This document shows positions 1 through 12,047 of a DNA stretch of 64,000 nt, piece after piece. Both the position numbers and the translations under genes were made by a program. The stretch comes from Photobacterium aquimaris. GTDB taxonomy: Bacteria; Pseudomonadota; Gammaproteobacteria; Enterobacterales; Vibrionaceae. Under the pieces are notes generated by a model. That model saw nothing but the letters and a program-made list of their open reading frames with translations. It searched no databases and was not told where the DNA came from. The stretch's first letter is position 1. Each line of letters opens with the position of its first letter. Location of the stretch: the NCBI RefSeq assembly GCF_002954455.1, contig NZ_MSCC01000001.1:1801909-1865908 (forward strand), given 5' to 3'.

Positions 1-896
1 GGTGGCGCTGCTTGTTCAACAACAGGCGTCATTAGCGGATCGCTAACCGTTGCAACTGAAGATGAACGAATAATTGGGGTGGCGTTTGATGGCGCATAAA
101 CAGGGTCTTTACGCTCAAACGCGTGTCCATGTGCAGATTCAACAGCTGACGAAGTGGTATAAGATGATAATAGTAAATCATCCTGATCGTCGTTGTCGCT
201 ATTATTAAAATGCTGAGCATAAGGCATATCGGACTCAGCAGCGATATCAGCCGCAAATGGACGCATGATTTCATGTTTATCTGAACGTACTTTATTTAAT
301 ATCCAGGTTAAACCTGAGAGTGTCTTTGCACCTAACTGATCGACAATCGTTACCCATGAAACCCCCGTAAATAAGGTAAACCCAATTGCCCATGCAAACA
401 TGAGTAGCAAGGTTGCCCCTAATACATTGAGCAGTGGCAACGATATATTGGCAACAACATCACCAATGACACCGCCCGATGAGAAATACCAAATATCATC
501 AAAGTTAAGATCAGCCAATCCACAGCTACTTAGCACTAATAGCATTAATCCTAACCAGCGCGTACCGTAAACCATAAAATCCAGTGACAGTATTTTGCTG
601 CGGTGATGATAAATAAACCAACCGAGTAATACTAAAACAATAGGAATAATGTAGGCCAGAGACCCAAAAATAAAGAACAGAGTATCTGCTACTAATGCAC
701 CAAATGAACCGGCTTTATTTTGAACTACACCTTCCCAAGCGGTTTGTGACCAAGAAGGATCGGCAGGATTAAATGTGACTAGCGCAACCATCATATAAAT
801 GGCAACTAAAATACTGATGATCAAAAAACCTTCAACAATGCGTTGCCAACCTGATAAACGCATTTTGGGCAGTTTTTTACCTTTAAACTTCCTCAA
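1..896 (-). CDS. ftsK: DNA translocase FtsK, N-terminal part (runs off the left edge)
   Basis: Divisome protein that anchors at the septum and pumps chromosomal DNA during division. Only the N-terminal membrane domain and the start of the linker lie here; the ATPase motor would be beyond base 1. The translation has several hydrophobic segments and the family blocks NPADPSWSQTAWEG, ADTLFFIFGSLAY and DDIWYFSSGGVIGD, followed by a hydrophilic Asp/Ser-rich linker. No ATG lies upstream of 863 in this frame. I chose a TTG at 896 because GGAG stands six bases before it; the ATG at 863 is the alternative, and the frame stays open back to a GTG at 1025. It lies downstream of lrp on the same strand, the usual lrp-ftsK order. 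Identity is secure, the start is not. Confidence 0.9.
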   Translation of the reverse strand, partial: MRKFKGKKLPKMRLSGWQRIVEGFLIISILVAIYMMVALVTFNPADPSWSQTAWEGVVQNKAGSFGALVADTLFFIFGSLAYIIPIVLVLLGWFIYHHRSKILSLDFMVYGTRWLGLMLLVLSSCGLADLNFDDIWYFSSGGVIGDVVANISLPLLNVLGATLLLMFAWAIGFTLFTGVSWVTIVDQLGAKTLSGLTWILNKVRSDKHEIMRPFAADIAAESDMPYAQHFNNSDNDDQDDLLLSSYTTSSAVESAHGHAFERKDPVYAPSNATPIIRSSSVATVSDPLMTPVVEQAAP

Positions 897-1355
897 GAAT
901 AACTCCGGTGTTTCTATCAAATTCGAATATTTTACCAAAGTGCTGATATTTTCAGCTACCAATGCTGTATTACGGTTAATAACAATACAGTATTCAATAC
1001 CGAGCGATACCGTTGGCAAACTCACAAATATAAAGTAAATGTCTTAATGCCATCATTCTATACTAAAAGACCACATTGTCTGTGTTCGTCGCCCTTTAAA
1101 ATAAAAATTTTTTTAATGGTAAGCAATATCTTCTAAGTAATAAAAGCTAACTATCTCAAACGGCTAGTCCTTACTTATTTTAGACGGTCAGTTCTCAAAT
1201 AAATTCATCATTATGTCAATTCATGGGTTCATTTGAGTGATTAATCAGCAATTACTATTTTTATTCCGTATAAACAAATACACCCTGAATAACAATGATG
1301 TCATTCAGGGTGTATGTGTATATTTACAATCTTACAGCAATTAAAACGCGACGAT
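897..1355. other. lrp-ftsK intergenic region
   Basis: AT-rich spacer holding the ftsK promoter region on the minus strand and the lrp terminator. The ftsK reading frame stays open without a stop up to about 1025, so part of this interval may be translated from a non-ATG start. I see no other gene. Confidence 0.6.
1279..1314 (-). terminator. Terminator of lrp
   Basis: Perfect 12-bp inverted repeat (arms 1279-1290 and 1303-1314, TACACCCTGAAT) with a 12-base loop, followed on the minus strand by a T-rich stretch. It stands 42 bases past the lrp stop. Confidence 0.8.
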
Positions 1356-1850
1356 TTATCGAGTTTTGATAACCAAGTTATTGCTTTGCTTAACTTCTTC
1401 CATAACAACATAAGTACGAGTGTCATTAACACCCGGAAGACGTAATAGCGTTTCGCCAAGCAATTTACGGTAAGCTGACATGTCTGATACACGTGTTTTC
1501 AACAAGTAGTCAAAATCACCAGATACTAAATGACACTCTTGAATATCTTCTAGCTCTTGTACTGATTTATTAAACTGTTCAAAAACGTCTGGCGCACCAC
1601 GGTTTAAGGTGATCTCAACAAAAACCAATAATGAGGCATCAAGAAACTGTGGATTTAATAATGCTGTATAACCACTGATATAGCCTTGGCGCTCTAAACG
1701 ACGTACACGTTCTAGACACGGCGTTGGCGATAGACCAACACGCTTTGAAAGCTCTACGTTTGAAATTCGACCGTCTTTTTGAAGTTCATTCAAAATATTA
1801 CGGTCGATGCGATCCAATTCCTTGGATGGTTTCTTTTTGGTATCTACCAT
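1356..1850 (-). CDS. lrp: Leucine-responsive regulatory protein Lrp
   Basis: Global DNA-binding regulator of amino-acid metabolism, peptide transport and surface structures. The product has 164 residues, the same as E. coli Lrp. An N-terminal winged helix-turn-helix (about residues 12-60, with LDRIDRNILNELQKDGRIS and the recognition helix around VGLSPTPCLERVRRLE) is followed by a RAM/AsnC effector and oligomerisation domain that ends in TRTYVVMEEVKQSNNL. It is divergent from trxB across a long (644 bp) intergenic region, as expected for an autoregulated lrp with extended upstream DNA. Lrp-type regulators commonly act on opp operons, and oppABCDF lies 20 kb away in this window, but a direct link is inference. 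Confidence 0.97.
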   Translation of the reverse strand: MVDTKKKPSKELDRIDRNILNELQKDGRISNVELSKRVGLSPTPCLERVRRLERQGYISGYTALLNPQFLDASLLVFVEITLNRGAPDVFEQFNKSVQELEDIQECHLVSGDFDYLLKTRVSDMSAYRKLLGETLLRLPGVNDTRTYVVMEEVKQSNNLVIKTR

Positions 1851-3454
<1,604 letters not shown>

Positions 3455-3464
3455 TAAATACCAT

Positions 3465-3493
3465 AAAGCGACTATTTATATAGTGGCTTTTTT
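3465..3493 (+). terminator. Terminator of trxB
   Basis: Stem AAAGC-G-ACTAT / ATAGT-G-GCTTT with a four-base loop, followed by a run of T. It lies 10 bases after the trxB stop. Confidence 0.8.
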
Positions 3494-3572
3494 TTCCTTA
3501 CAGCAATATAAATCTCAACCATATTGTTGTAAGAGCGACCCACCATAAATACCGTAATGAAACCTTATTTAT

Positions 3573-5345
3573 ATGGATAAACAATTACAACGCGATTTGA
3601 CCAAATGGTTAAAATCCCAAAGTAAGCTCGCCAAACGCTGGATGATGTTCAGTATTGGATTAGGGTTTACTTCGGGATTATTGCTTATCGGGCAAGCGGC
3701 TTTATTAGCCAATATTCTGCATCAATTGATCATCGAGCATACGGATAAGTATCAGCTTGTGAATCAGTTTGTTGGGCTTATTGTTATTATAGGTTTACGC
3801 GCATTATGTAGCTGGGGACGAGAAGTTTGTGGCTATCGTTGTGGTGAACAAATTCGACTCCATATTCGCCAATTAATCCTCAACCGCTTACAAAATCTCG
3901 GTCCTGCCTATATTAAAGGTAAACCTGCAGGTGTATGGGCAAGTTTAGTGCTTGAACAAGTTGAAGAAATGCAAGATTTCTTCGCGCGCTATCTACCCCA
4001 AATGTCACTGGCAGTATTGATTCCTGTGGTTATTTTAGTGGTGGTATTCCCACTTAACTGGGCAGCAGGTTTAATCTTCCTTATTACTGCGCCATTAGTG
4101 CCATTTTTTATGGCATTAGTAGGTTTAGGCGCAGCAGATGCTAACCGTCGTAACTTTAAAGCATTACAACGTTTATCTGGTCACTTTTATGATCGTTTAC
4201 AAGGTTTATCAACCCTACGATTATTCAATCGTGTTGATGCTGAAGCTGAAAATCTTGATGCCGCTTCACACGTATTACGTAAACGCACCATGGAAGTTCT
4301 GCGCTTAGCCTTTCTATCATCGGCGGTGTTAGAGTTCTTCTCTGCCATTTCTGTTGCGATTGTTGCAGTCTATTTTGGTTTTGCATTCATTGGCGAGCTC
4401 AACTTTGGTAATTACGGTGTACCAGTTTCATTATTTACTGGTTTATTCGTGTTGGTGCTGGCGCCTGAATTTTATCAGCCATTACGTGATCTTGGTACTT
4501 TCTACCACGCCAAAGCACAAGCCATTGGTGCGGCAGAGTCCATTGTTGAGTTCTTAAATATTGAAGCTGACGAAATGAGCAATGGTGATACACCGTTACC
4601 AACACCTAATGCCATTCATATTAGCGTTACTGATCTCGAAGTGCTTAGCCCCGAAGGGCAAGTATTAGCAGGACCGTTAAGCTTTAGCATTAATACCAAT
4701 GAACATGTGGCACTCGTAGGCCCAAGTGGCGCGGGTAAAACCAGTTTACTGAATGCCTTGCTCGGCTTTTTACCTTACCGCGGCAGTATTAAAATCAACG
4801 ATGTTGAACTCAACCAACTTAAACATGATCAATGGCGTCAAGCCATCAGTTGGGTCGGTCAAAACCCGTTATTAGTTCATGGTACGGTACGCGACAACAT
4901 TACATTAGGTAACCCTAGTGCAAGTGATAACGATGTCGATCAAGTTGCTCGCCAAGCTTATGCCGATGAATTTATTCAGCGTCTTGAAAAAGGCTACGAA
5001 CATCATGTTGGTGATCGTTCTGGTGGTTTATCTGTTGGTCAGGCACAACGTATTGCTGTTGCGCGTGCGATGTTACAAAACGGCGCTTTTTGGCTGCTCG
5101 ATGAGCCTACCGCCAGCCTTGATGCTAATAGTGAACGCTTAGTATTAGAAAGTTTAGCGTTAGCTGTTACTAACCGCACGACCTTAATGGTCAGTCACCG
5201 CCTTGATCAATTACATGCTATGCAGCGTATTTTGGTGATGGATAACGGTAAATTAGTTCAGAACGGTAGCTTTGAGACCATTAGTCATCAAGGTTTACTC
5301 GCTGAAATGCTCACTCATACAGATAAGAGGGATCTCGATGCGTGA
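3573..5345 (+). CDS. cydD: Thiol reductant ABC exporter, CydD subunit
   Basis: Half of the CydDC heterodimer, an inner-membrane ABC exporter of cysteine and glutathione needed to mature cytochrome bd and periplasmic cytochromes. The 590-residue product has an N-terminal six-helix membrane domain (roughly residues 20-310) and a C-terminal nucleotide-binding domain with Walker A GPSGAGKTS, signature SGGLSVGQAQR and Walker B WLLDEPTASLD. Length matches E. coli CydD (588). Its last 8 bases overlap the start of cydC, implying translational coupling of the two subunits. Confidence 0.95.
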   Translation: MDKQLQRDLTKWLKSQSKLAKRWMMFSIGLGFTSGLLLIGQAALLANILHQLIIEHTDKYQLVNQFVGLIVIIGLRALCSWGREVCGYRCGEQIRLHIRQLILNRLQNLGPAYIKGKPAGVWASLVLEQVEEMQDFFARYLPQMSLAVLIPVVILVVVFPLNWAAGLIFLITAPLVPFFMALVGLGAADANRRNFKALQRLSGHFYDRLQGLSTLRLFNRVDAEAENLDAASHVLRKRTMEVLRLAFLSSAVLEFFSAISVAIVAVYFGFAFIGELNFGNYGVPVSLFTGLFVLVLAPEFYQPLRDLGTFYHAKAQAIGAAESIVEFLNIEADEMSNGDTPLPTPNAIHISVTDLEVLSPEGQVLAGPLSFSINTNEHVALVGPSGAGKTSLLNALLGFLPYRGSIKINDVELNQLKHDQWRQAISWVGQNPLLVHGTVRDNITLGNPSASDNDVDQVARQAYADEFIQRLEKGYEHHVGDRSGGLSVGQAQRIAVARAMLQNGAFWLLDEPTASLDANSERLVLESLALAVTNRTTLMVSHRLDQLHAMQRILVMDNGKLVQNGSFETISHQGLLAEMLTHTDKRDLDA

Positions 5346-7062
5346 TTTAATCCCTTACCTTAAACTCTACCGCAAGCACTGGTTCGGTTTAACTTTAGGC
5401 ATGATTTTAGGTTTATTAACACTATTGTCTGCTATTAGCCTACTGACCTTATCCGGTTGGTTTATTGCAGCTTCTGCGGTAGCGGGTCTCAGTATTATTG
5501 GTCGTCAAACCTTTAACTACATGTTACCTGGTGCTGGTGTACGAGGCTTTTCAATGGCACGTACGGCTGGACGCTGGGGTGAGCGTGTAGTTAGCCACAA
5601 TGCTACCTTTAAGCTATTGGCTGACTTACGGTTATTCTTTTTCCGTAAGCTAACACCGTTAATTCCTGGTCGCCATGCTAATTTACGTGATGCTGATTTA
5701 CTCAACCGTTTAGTCGCTGATGTTGATGCAATGGATCATGTTTATTTACGCTTAGTCAGCCCACTGGTGATCGGCATATTAGGCATTATCATTGTTACTG
5801 GTTTTCTGGCTTGGTTTGATCCCACTATTGGTTTTACTCTTGGTGGTATTTTACTGACGTTAATGATTATTTTACCGATTGTTTTTTACCGTTTAGGTAA
5901 GCGCAATGGTGAAACTCTTACTCACGCGAAAGCCAACTACCGTATCACGCTGTTAGACTGGATTCAGGGACACGCTGAATTATTACTGTTTAATGCCGAA
6001 CAGCGTTACCGTCAACAAGCTGAAGCAGAGCAAGATAAACTGCTTGATGCGCAGAGGAAAATGGCGAGCTTAACCGGTATTGCTAATGGTCTATTAATGG
6101 CGGCAACAGGCTGGACATTAGTGCTGATTATGTGGATTGCAGCCAACGGTATTGCCGGTAACGCACCCGATCCTTTCGTGGCGATGGTCGCATTTACCAC
6201 TATGGCTAGTTTTGAAATGATGATGCCAGTCGCGGGCGCTTTCCAATACTTAGGCCAAACATTATCATCAGCAAAACGTCTTAATGAAATTATTGAAGCT
6301 ACCCCTGACACAGTATTTGATCCTAACGGTCATACTGCGGTTGTTAACGGTGATATTAGCCTTAATAATATTAGCTACACCTATTATGGCAGTGATCAAC
6401 CGGTTGTTAAGCACTTATCGCTTGAGATTAAACGCGGTGAAAAGCTGGCGCTACTTGGTCGTACTGGCTGTGGTAAGTCAACGTTATTACAATTATTGAC
6501 TCGTAGCTGGGATCCTCAACAAGGCCAAATCCTTATTGATGGCGTCGATCTCACTCGTTGGAGCGAGCCTGCATTACGAAATGCGATTACTGTCGTCAGC
6601 CAACGAGTTGATGTCTTTAATGGCTCATTACGTGAGAATTTAATCTTAGCAAAACCTGATGCTAGCGATGAACAATTGGTCGCTGCACTGGAAAAAGTTG
6701 GTCTTAAGAGCTTACTTGATGATAAAGGCTTAGATACTTGGCTTGGTGATGGTGGCCGTCATATTTCTGGTGGTGAGCGTCGCCGTATTGGTATCGCTCG
6801 TGCCCTACTTCATGACGCACCGATTCTATTATTAGATGAACCAACTGAAGGGCTTGATCGTCGTACTGAGCAGCAAATACTGGACTTATTACTAGAGTTT
6901 GCCAAACATAAAACGGTGGTATTTATTACTCACCGTCTTGTTGGTCTCGATAGTATGGATCAAATTTGCTTAATGGATGAAGGTGAGATCATTGAACGTG
7001 GTCAGCATCAACAATTGCTGGCACAAAATGGTCGATATGCAGAATTATGTCGTCGCATTTAA
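5338..7062 (+). CDS. cydC: Thiol reductant ABC exporter, CydC subunit
   Basis: Second half of the CydDC exporter. I start it at the ATG at 5338, inside the cydD end and six bases after AGAGGG, giving 574 residues (E. coli CydC has 573) and the family N-terminus MRDLIPYLKLYRKHW; an in-frame ATG at 5272 would add an unrelated 22 residues. Membrane segments fill about residues 15-300. The nucleotide-binding domain has Walker A GRTGCGKST, signature ISGGERRRIGIARALL and Walker B ILLLDEPTEGLD. A strong terminator follows, so cydDC is a two-gene operon. Confidence 0.95.
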   Translation: MRDLIPYLKLYRKHWFGLTLGMILGLLTLLSAISLLTLSGWFIAASAVAGLSIIGRQTFNYMLPGAGVRGFSMARTAGRWGERVVSHNATFKLLADLRLFFFRKLTPLIPGRHANLRDADLLNRLVADVDAMDHVYLRLVSPLVIGILGIIIVTGFLAWFDPTIGFTLGGILLTLMIILPIVFYRLGKRNGETLTHAKANYRITLLDWIQGHAELLLFNAEQRYRQQAEAEQDKLLDAQRKMASLTGIANGLLMAATGWTLVLIMWIAANGIAGNAPDPFVAMVAFTTMASFEMMMPVAGAFQYLGQTLSSAKRLNEIIEATPDTVFDPNGHTAVVNGDISLNNISYTYYGSDQPVVKHLSLEIKRGEKLALLGRTGCGKSTLLQLLTRSWDPQQGQILIDGVDLTRWSEPALRNAITVVSQRVDVFNGSLRENLILAKPDASDEQLVAALEKVGLKSLLDDKGLDTWLGDGGRHISGGERRRIGIARALLHDAPILLLDEPTEGLDRRTEQQILDLLLEFAKHKTVVFITHRLVGLDSMDQICLMDEGEIIERGQHQQLLAQNGRYAELCRRI

Positions 7063-7093
7063 GCATCAATTAACTCACTAATACGCCATATAG

Positions 7094-7129
7094 CGCCGAT
7101 AATCGATTGTGATTATCGGCGTTTTTTTT
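7094..7129 (+). terminator. Terminator of cydDC
   Basis: Perfect 11-bp stem (CGCCGATAATC, 7094-7104 with 7111-7121), six-base loop, then eight T. Confidence 0.9.
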
Positions 7130-7191
7130 ATCTGTCGTTAAATGTTATATTGATTGCAGTAGTTTTTTGAGACCCATGTAGTTGATAACAA

Positions 7192-7896
7192 ATGACGATT
7201 TATATTCCTGAAATTGATCCTGCATCATTACAGTTCCCAGATCCTAATACAGCTCGCACAGAACCAAATGGTTTATTGGCCTTTGGTGGTGATCTTAGCC
7301 CTCAACGTCTACGTCAGGCTTATCGACACGGTATTTTTCCATGGTACTCACAAGGTGAACCTATTTTATGGTGGAGCCCCAATCCGCGAGGCATTTTTAT
7401 TCCACAACAGTTTACGCCAAGTAAAAGTTTGCGTAAATTTATGCGAAAAAACCCTTATCGAATTACACTCAATCATGCATGCCATGCAGTGATCCGCCAC
7501 TGTGCTGAATCTCGTGGCCCGAATCAGACCTGGATCACTGAAACAATGATTAACGCTTACCAAACATTGCATGATCAAGGCAATTGCCATTCGGTTGAAG
7601 TATGGCAAGATCAACAATTAGTCGGTGGTTTTTATGGCATCGCTGTCGGTAGCATTTTTTGTGGTGAATCTATGTTTTCACTCGCAGATAACGCTTCAAA
7701 AATTGCGTTATGGTATTTCTGTCATCATTTTAATCTCCATGGCGGCCAGTTAATTGATTGCCAAATGATGAATCCACATCTCGCTTCTTTAGGAGCTAGT
7801 GAATTAGATCGACAGCACTTTTTAAGCCTACTGCATCAACAACGCGATATTGCCTTACCCGCAGCCTGTTATCATCCACAAACTTTGGTGTTATAA
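7192..7896 (+). CDS. aat: Leucyl/phenylalanyl-tRNA--protein transferase
   Basis: Transfers Leu or Phe from aminoacyl-tRNA to proteins with N-terminal Lys or Arg, making N-degrons for ClpAPS. The 234-residue product has the family blocks GLLAFGGDLSPQRL, AYRHGIFPWYS, ILWWSPNPRG, GFYGIAVGSIFCGESMFS and LIDCQMMNPHLASLGA. The start has no strong Shine-Dalgarno site. bpt begins 10 bases downstream and clpS-clpA lie 1.3 kb away, so tag writers and the tag-reading protease are neighbours. Confidence 0.95.
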   Translation: MTIYIPEIDPASLQFPDPNTARTEPNGLLAFGGDLSPQRLRQAYRHGIFPWYSQGEPILWWSPNPRGIFIPQQFTPSKSLRKFMRKNPYRITLNHACHAVIRHCAESRGPNQTWITETMINAYQTLHDQGNCHSVEVWQDQQLVGGFYGIAVGSIFCGESMFSLADNASKIALWYFCHHFNLHGGQLIDCQMMNPHLASLGASELDRQHFLSLLHQQRDIALPAACYHPQTLVL

Positions 7897-7906
7897 CGAA
7901 TTAATA

Positions 7907-8599
7907 ATGAAAGAATTATCCTTACAGCTCGGCCTTACACCTGAAAGTGACTGCAATTACTTACCACAGCAACGCGATCAACTTGGCGTGGTAATGGATC
8001 AACCTTGGCTCAACCCTAATGGCTATGATCTATTAATTAGTTCAGGCTATCGCCGCAGTGGCAGCATTATCTATAAACCGATGTGCAAAAATTGTAATGC
8101 ATGTACGCCACTACGGGTTGATTGTACTCATTTCACGCCCTCTAAAAGTCAAAAACGCCAACAAAATCAACTCAAAAAATTACAGTGGCAATTTAAACAA
8201 CAATTAGACCCTAATTGGTTTGAATTATATGAGCGTTACATTAATGTTCGTCATGCTAGCGGCTCAATGTTTCCAGCCAATAAACAGCAATTTTTTGATT
8301 TTATTACTGCGCCGTGGATGAATACTGCATTCTTGCACCTTTATGAAAACAATCAATTAATTGCTATTGCTGTTACCGATGTTTTTACTGACTCACTCAG
8401 TGCCGTTTATAGCTTTTTTGAGCCAGAGCATAAACTTTCATTAGGCACATTGTGCGTACTGTTACAAATTGAAGTTTGCCGTCAAACTCAACGTCAGTGG
8501 CTTTACCCTGGCTATCAAATAGACCAATGCCGTGAGATGAATTACAAAGTTCGCTTTATCCCTCATCAAAAATTAATTCATGGTGAGTGGATTAGTTAA
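7907..8599 (+). CDS. bpt: Aspartate/glutamate leucyltransferase Bpt
   Basis: Adds Leu to proteins with N-terminal Asp or Glu, a second route into the N-degron pathway that E. coli lacks. The product has 230 residues when started at the ATG at 7907 (MKELSLQLGLTPESDCNYLP); an upstream in-frame ATG at 7850 lies inside aat and adds a non-homologous stretch. Family features are the N-terminal cysteines with CKNCNACTPLRVD, the RHASGSMFP block and the C-terminal YPGYQIDQCREMNYKVRF. It was once annotated as an arginyl-tRNA transferase (Ate1-like). It almost certainly shares a transcript with aat. Confidence 0.93.
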   Translation: MKELSLQLGLTPESDCNYLPQQRDQLGVVMDQPWLNPNGYDLLISSGYRRSGSIIYKPMCKNCNACTPLRVDCTHFTPSKSQKRQQNQLKKLQWQFKQQLDPNWFELYERYINVRHASGSMFPANKQQFFDFITAPWMNTAFLHLYENNQLIAIAVTDVFTDSLSAVYSFFEPEHKLSLGTLCVLLQIEVCRQTQRQWLYPGYQIDQCREMNYKVRFIPHQKLIHGEWIS

Positions 8600-8807
8600 G
8601 TAGTTAAAACACACAAAACGGTTAAATTAGCCGCAAAACAGGAATGGGTTACATCTGCTTTTGTTAATTTACTGAGAAAAAATAGATTAATCGCGAACAA
8701 TAGCTGACAAAAACAACTGGCAAGGGTAAAATTACGTCCTAAACTTTACACTCAAACAGTTTCAAGGCATTATCCAGCCCGATCAAGATGAATGGCTGGT
8801 AGCCTAA

Positions 8808-9035
<228 letters not shown>

Positions 9036-9060
9036 TCTTTCTCTAAAAGATTAGTGCTGC

Positions 9061-9093
9061 AAATAAAACCCAGCCTTTTGCTGGGTTTTATTT
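9061..9093 (+). terminator. Terminator of infA
   Basis: Perfect 14-bp stem (arms 9061-9074 and 9080-9093) around AACCCAGC with a five-base loop, ending in T-rich sequence. Confidence 0.9.
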
Positions 9094-9124
9094 TGACAGG
9101 CGATGGTAACAAGTAGTCAAACAT

Positions 9125-9164
9125 AAAAACGCCGCAGATAGTTGTTACTATCTACGGCGTTTTT
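9125..9164 (-). terminator. Terminator of clpA (also works on the plus strand)
   Basis: Stem of 16 pairs with one mismatch (AAAAACGCCG and AGATAG against their complements), loop TTGTTA, with A/T runs on both sides. Bidirectional between convergent infA and clpA. Confidence 0.85.
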
Positions 9165-9193
9165 GTTTATTACTCTTTCGCTAAAGTATTAAC

Positions 9194-11461
9194 TTAATGC
9201 GCGGCTTCCATCTCACTGCTGAACTGAAAATCTAATTCGCCATCAATGAAATCAACACGCACCGAACCACCATTCACTAATGAACCAAACAACAATTCAT
9301 TCGCAAGTGGCTTTTTAAGGTTCTCTTGAATCACACGCGCCATTGGACGAGCACCCATCGCCTTATCATAGCCTTTATCTGACATCCACTCACGTGCACG
9401 CTCAGACACTTCCATAGAGACACCACGAGCATCGAGTTGTGCTTGCAGTTCTACGATAAATTTATCAACCACTTGGCCAATAATGTCTTTCTCAAGATGA
9501 TTAAACCAAATGATATTATCAAGACGGTTACGGAATTCTGGCGTAAAGACCCGTTTAATCTCAGCCATTGCATCATGGCTATGATCTTGTTGAATAAGAC
9601 CAATTGATTTACGTACCGTTTCCGTTACACCGGCATTGGTTGTCATTACAAAAATAACATTACGGAAATCAGCTTTACGGCCATTGTTATCTGTTAGCGT
9701 ACCGTTATCCATCACTTGTAATAGCAAATTGAATACATCAGGGTGCGCTTTTTCAATCTCATCTAGTAATACCACTGAATGTGGGTTTTTGATAACAGCG
9801 TCAGTTAATAAACCACCTTGATCATAACCAACATAACCAGGAGGCGCACCAATTAAGCGGCTCACTGTATGACGTTCCATGTACTCTGACATATCAAAAC
9901 GTAACAGCTCAATGCCCATTGTGCGTGCTAACTGTACCGTAACTTCCGTTTTACCCACACCTGTAGGGCCTGCAAATAAGAACGAACCAACTGGTTTGTT
10001 ATCAGCACTTAATCCTGCACGGCTTAACTTAATAGCTTCTGTTAATACATCAATCGCACTGTCTTGACCAAATACCAACATTTTCAAGCGGCTATCAAGT
10101 GTCTGTAAAACATCACGATCACTGCTTGAGATTGATTTCTCTGGAATACGAGCCATCTTAGCAATCATCGCTTCGATATCACCAACGTTAACCGTTTTTT
10201 TACGGCGACTCGCAGGAGCTAAACGACAACGTGCGCCCGCTTCATCAATAACGTCAATGGCTTTATCTGGTAGATGACGCTCATTAATGTATTTAGCCGA
10301 TAACTCAACCGCGGCACGAATTGCTTTATTGGTAAAACGAACTTCGTGGTGAGCTTCATATTTTGATTTTAAGCCCATCAAAATTTTAGTGGTGTCATCT
10401 AATGATGGCTCAACCACATCAATTTTTTGGAAACGACGTGACAATGCACGCTCTTTCTCAAAAATGTTGCTGTATTCTTGATAGGTTGTTGAACCCATAC
10501 AGCGCAACTTACCGCTACTTAATAGTGGTTTGAGTAAGTTAGCCGCATCCACTTGACCACCTGATGCTGCACCTGCACCAATGATGGTATGAATTTCATC
10601 AATGAACAAAATCGCATGATCTTCTTTTTCAAGCTGCTTTAAAATACCTTTAAAACGCTTCTCAAAATCACCACGATACTTAGTGCCCGCCAATAGCGAA
10701 CCAATATCAAGTGAATAAATCACACAGTCTTGAATAATTTCGGGCACTTGGCCTTCAACAATACGCCACGCAAGACCTTCTGCAATAGCTGTTTTACCCA
10801 CCCCAGCCTCACCCACTAATAATGGGTTGTTTTTACGACGACGACAAAGTACCTGTACTGTTCGCTCAAGCTCTTTATCTCGACCAATCAGCGGATCAAT
10901 ACCGCCTGATTTCGCAAGTAGGTTAAGATTGGTGGCAAAATTCTCAAGTTTATCGTCAGAACTCTGCTCTGCACGTTGTTCTTCCGTATTACCCGTCTCT
11001 GATGGATTAATATCATCATTATCGCTGCCTTTAACAGTGCCATGAGAAATAAAATTCACCACATCAAGACGACTAATATCACTTTTCTTAAGTAGATATG
11101 CGGCGTGCGACTCTTGCTCGCTAAAAATCGCAACTAATACGTTTGCACCCGTAACTTCACTTCGACCCGATGACTGCACATGAAACACTGCACGCTGTAA
11201 TACTCGTTGAAAACTCAATGTTGGTTGAGTTTCACGGCTTTCGTCATCCGCTGGAATCAAGGGTGTTGTTTGTTCAATAAAAGAATCTAACTCTTTGCGC
11301 AATACGTCAAGATCAGCGCGACATGCTAAGAGTGCTTCTTGTGTGGCTACATTATCTAATAGAGCCATCAGTAAATGTTCTACCGTCATAAACTCATGAC
11401 GCTTTTCTCTGGCACGGGCAAATGCACCGTTCAGGCTCGCTTCAAGTTCTTTATTTAGCAT
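9194..11461 (-). CDS. clpA: ATP-dependent Clp protease ATP-binding subunit ClpA
   Basis: Hexameric AAA+ unfoldase that feeds substrates to ClpP. The 755-residue product has the N-terminal Clp repeat domain (about 1-145, where ClpS docks), a first AAA module with Walker [10 protein letters not shown] and Walker B ILFIDEIH, and a second with GPTGVGKTE and [14 protein letters not shown]. An IGL-type ClpP-docking loop ([10 protein letters not shown]) is present in the second module. The linker near residue 150 is rich in Asp, Glu, Asn and Gln. It lies 47 bases after clpS on the same strand, as in E. coli. Confidence 0.97.
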   Translation of the reverse strand: MLNKELEASLNGAFARAREKRHEFMTVEHLLMALLDNVATQEALLACRADLDVLRKELDSFIEQTTPLIPADDESRETQPTLSFQRVLQRAVFHVQSSGRSEVTGANVLVAIFSEQESHAAYLLKKSDISRLDVVNFISHGTVKGSDNDDINPSETGNTEEQRAEQSSDDKLENFATNLNLLAKSGGIDPLIGRDKELERTVQVLCRRRKNNPLLVGEAGVGKTAIAEGLAWRIVEGQVPEIIQDCVIYSLDIGSLLAGTKYRGDFEKRFKGILKQLEKEDHAILFIDEIHTIIGAGAASGGQVDAANLLKPLLSSGKLRCMGSTTYQEYSNIFEKERALSRRFQKIDVVEPSLDDTTKILMGLKSKYEAHHEVRFTNKAIRAAVELSAKYINERHLPDKAIDVIDEAGARCRLAPASRRKKTVNVGDIEAMIAKMARIPEKSISSSDRDVLQTLDSRLKMLVFGQDSAIDVLTEAIKLSRAGLSADNKPVGSFLFAGPTGVGKTEVTVQLARTMGIELLRFDMSEYMERHTVSRLIGAPPGYVGYDQGGLLTDAVIKNPHSVVLLDEIEKAHPDVFNLLLQVMDNGTLTDNNGRKADFRNVIFVMTTNAGVTETVRKSIGLIQQDHSHDAMAEIKRVFTPEFRNRLDNIIWFNHLEKDIIGQVVDKFIVELQAQLDARGVSMEVSERAREWMSDKGYDKAMGARPMARVIQENLKKPLANELLFGSLVNGGSVRVDFIDGELDFQFSSEMEAAH

Positions 11462-11508
11462 AAGGCACCTCCCCTAAAAACCACTCAATATGGCGTGCCG
11501 GAAAAAGA

Positions 11509-11829
11509 TTATGCTTTTTCCATCGTACATAACAACGGGTGTTCATTTTCCCGTGCGTACATCGTTACTTGCGCAACTTTCGTTTCTGCTACTTCTGCGG
11601 TAAAGGTGCCACAAATGGCTTTACCTTCATAATGTACCGCGAGCATTAACTGAGAAGCCTTTTCCAAATCCATGGAAAAAAATGTTTGTAACACATCAAT
11701 TACAAAATCCATCGGTGTGTAATCATCATTGTTTAAAATTACTTTATACATCGATGGCGGCTTAACTTGGATTTCTTCCTTATCCAGTACATCAGATTCA
11801 GGATTCATCCATTCGTATAACTTACTCAT
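11509..11829 (-). CDS. clpS: ClpS, N-degron adaptor of ClpAP
   Basis: Adaptor that binds N-terminal Leu, Phe, Trp or Tyr and delivers the protein to ClpA. The 106-residue product has the family core [20 protein letters not shown], where the NDD lines the N-degron pocket, and ends [17 protein letters not shown]. Length equals E. coli ClpS (106). Together with aat and bpt, all dedicated parts of the Leu/Phe N-degron pathway except ClpP are in this 5-kb stretch. cspD is divergent. Confidence 0.96.
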   Translation of the reverse strand: MSKLYEWMNPESDVLDKEEIQVKPPSMYKVILNNDDYTPMDFVIDVLQTFFSMDLEKASQLMLAVHYEGKAICGTFTAEVAETKVAQVTMYARENEHPLLCTMEKA

Positions 11830-12047
11830 AGTTTTATCTTAGTTCATTCATTCGTGAGCTGGCTATAGCCAAGTTAATAAAGATTTTACCAAAATGTTAC
11901 AAACAATACTTGACTGACTAGTTTATTTTACTACATTGTAAATTGTAGTAGATATAATCTGCATCAAAATCGCATTAGTATGCAATCAGAATTACTGAGT
12001 GTTCAACTAATGTCAAATGGAAATTGAATGCAAAAAGGATGTATAGC

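Noticed and set aside
9036..9193. Serine tRNA gene between infA and clpA as in E. coli
   Set aside because: The gap holds only two terminators; no cloverleaf can be built.
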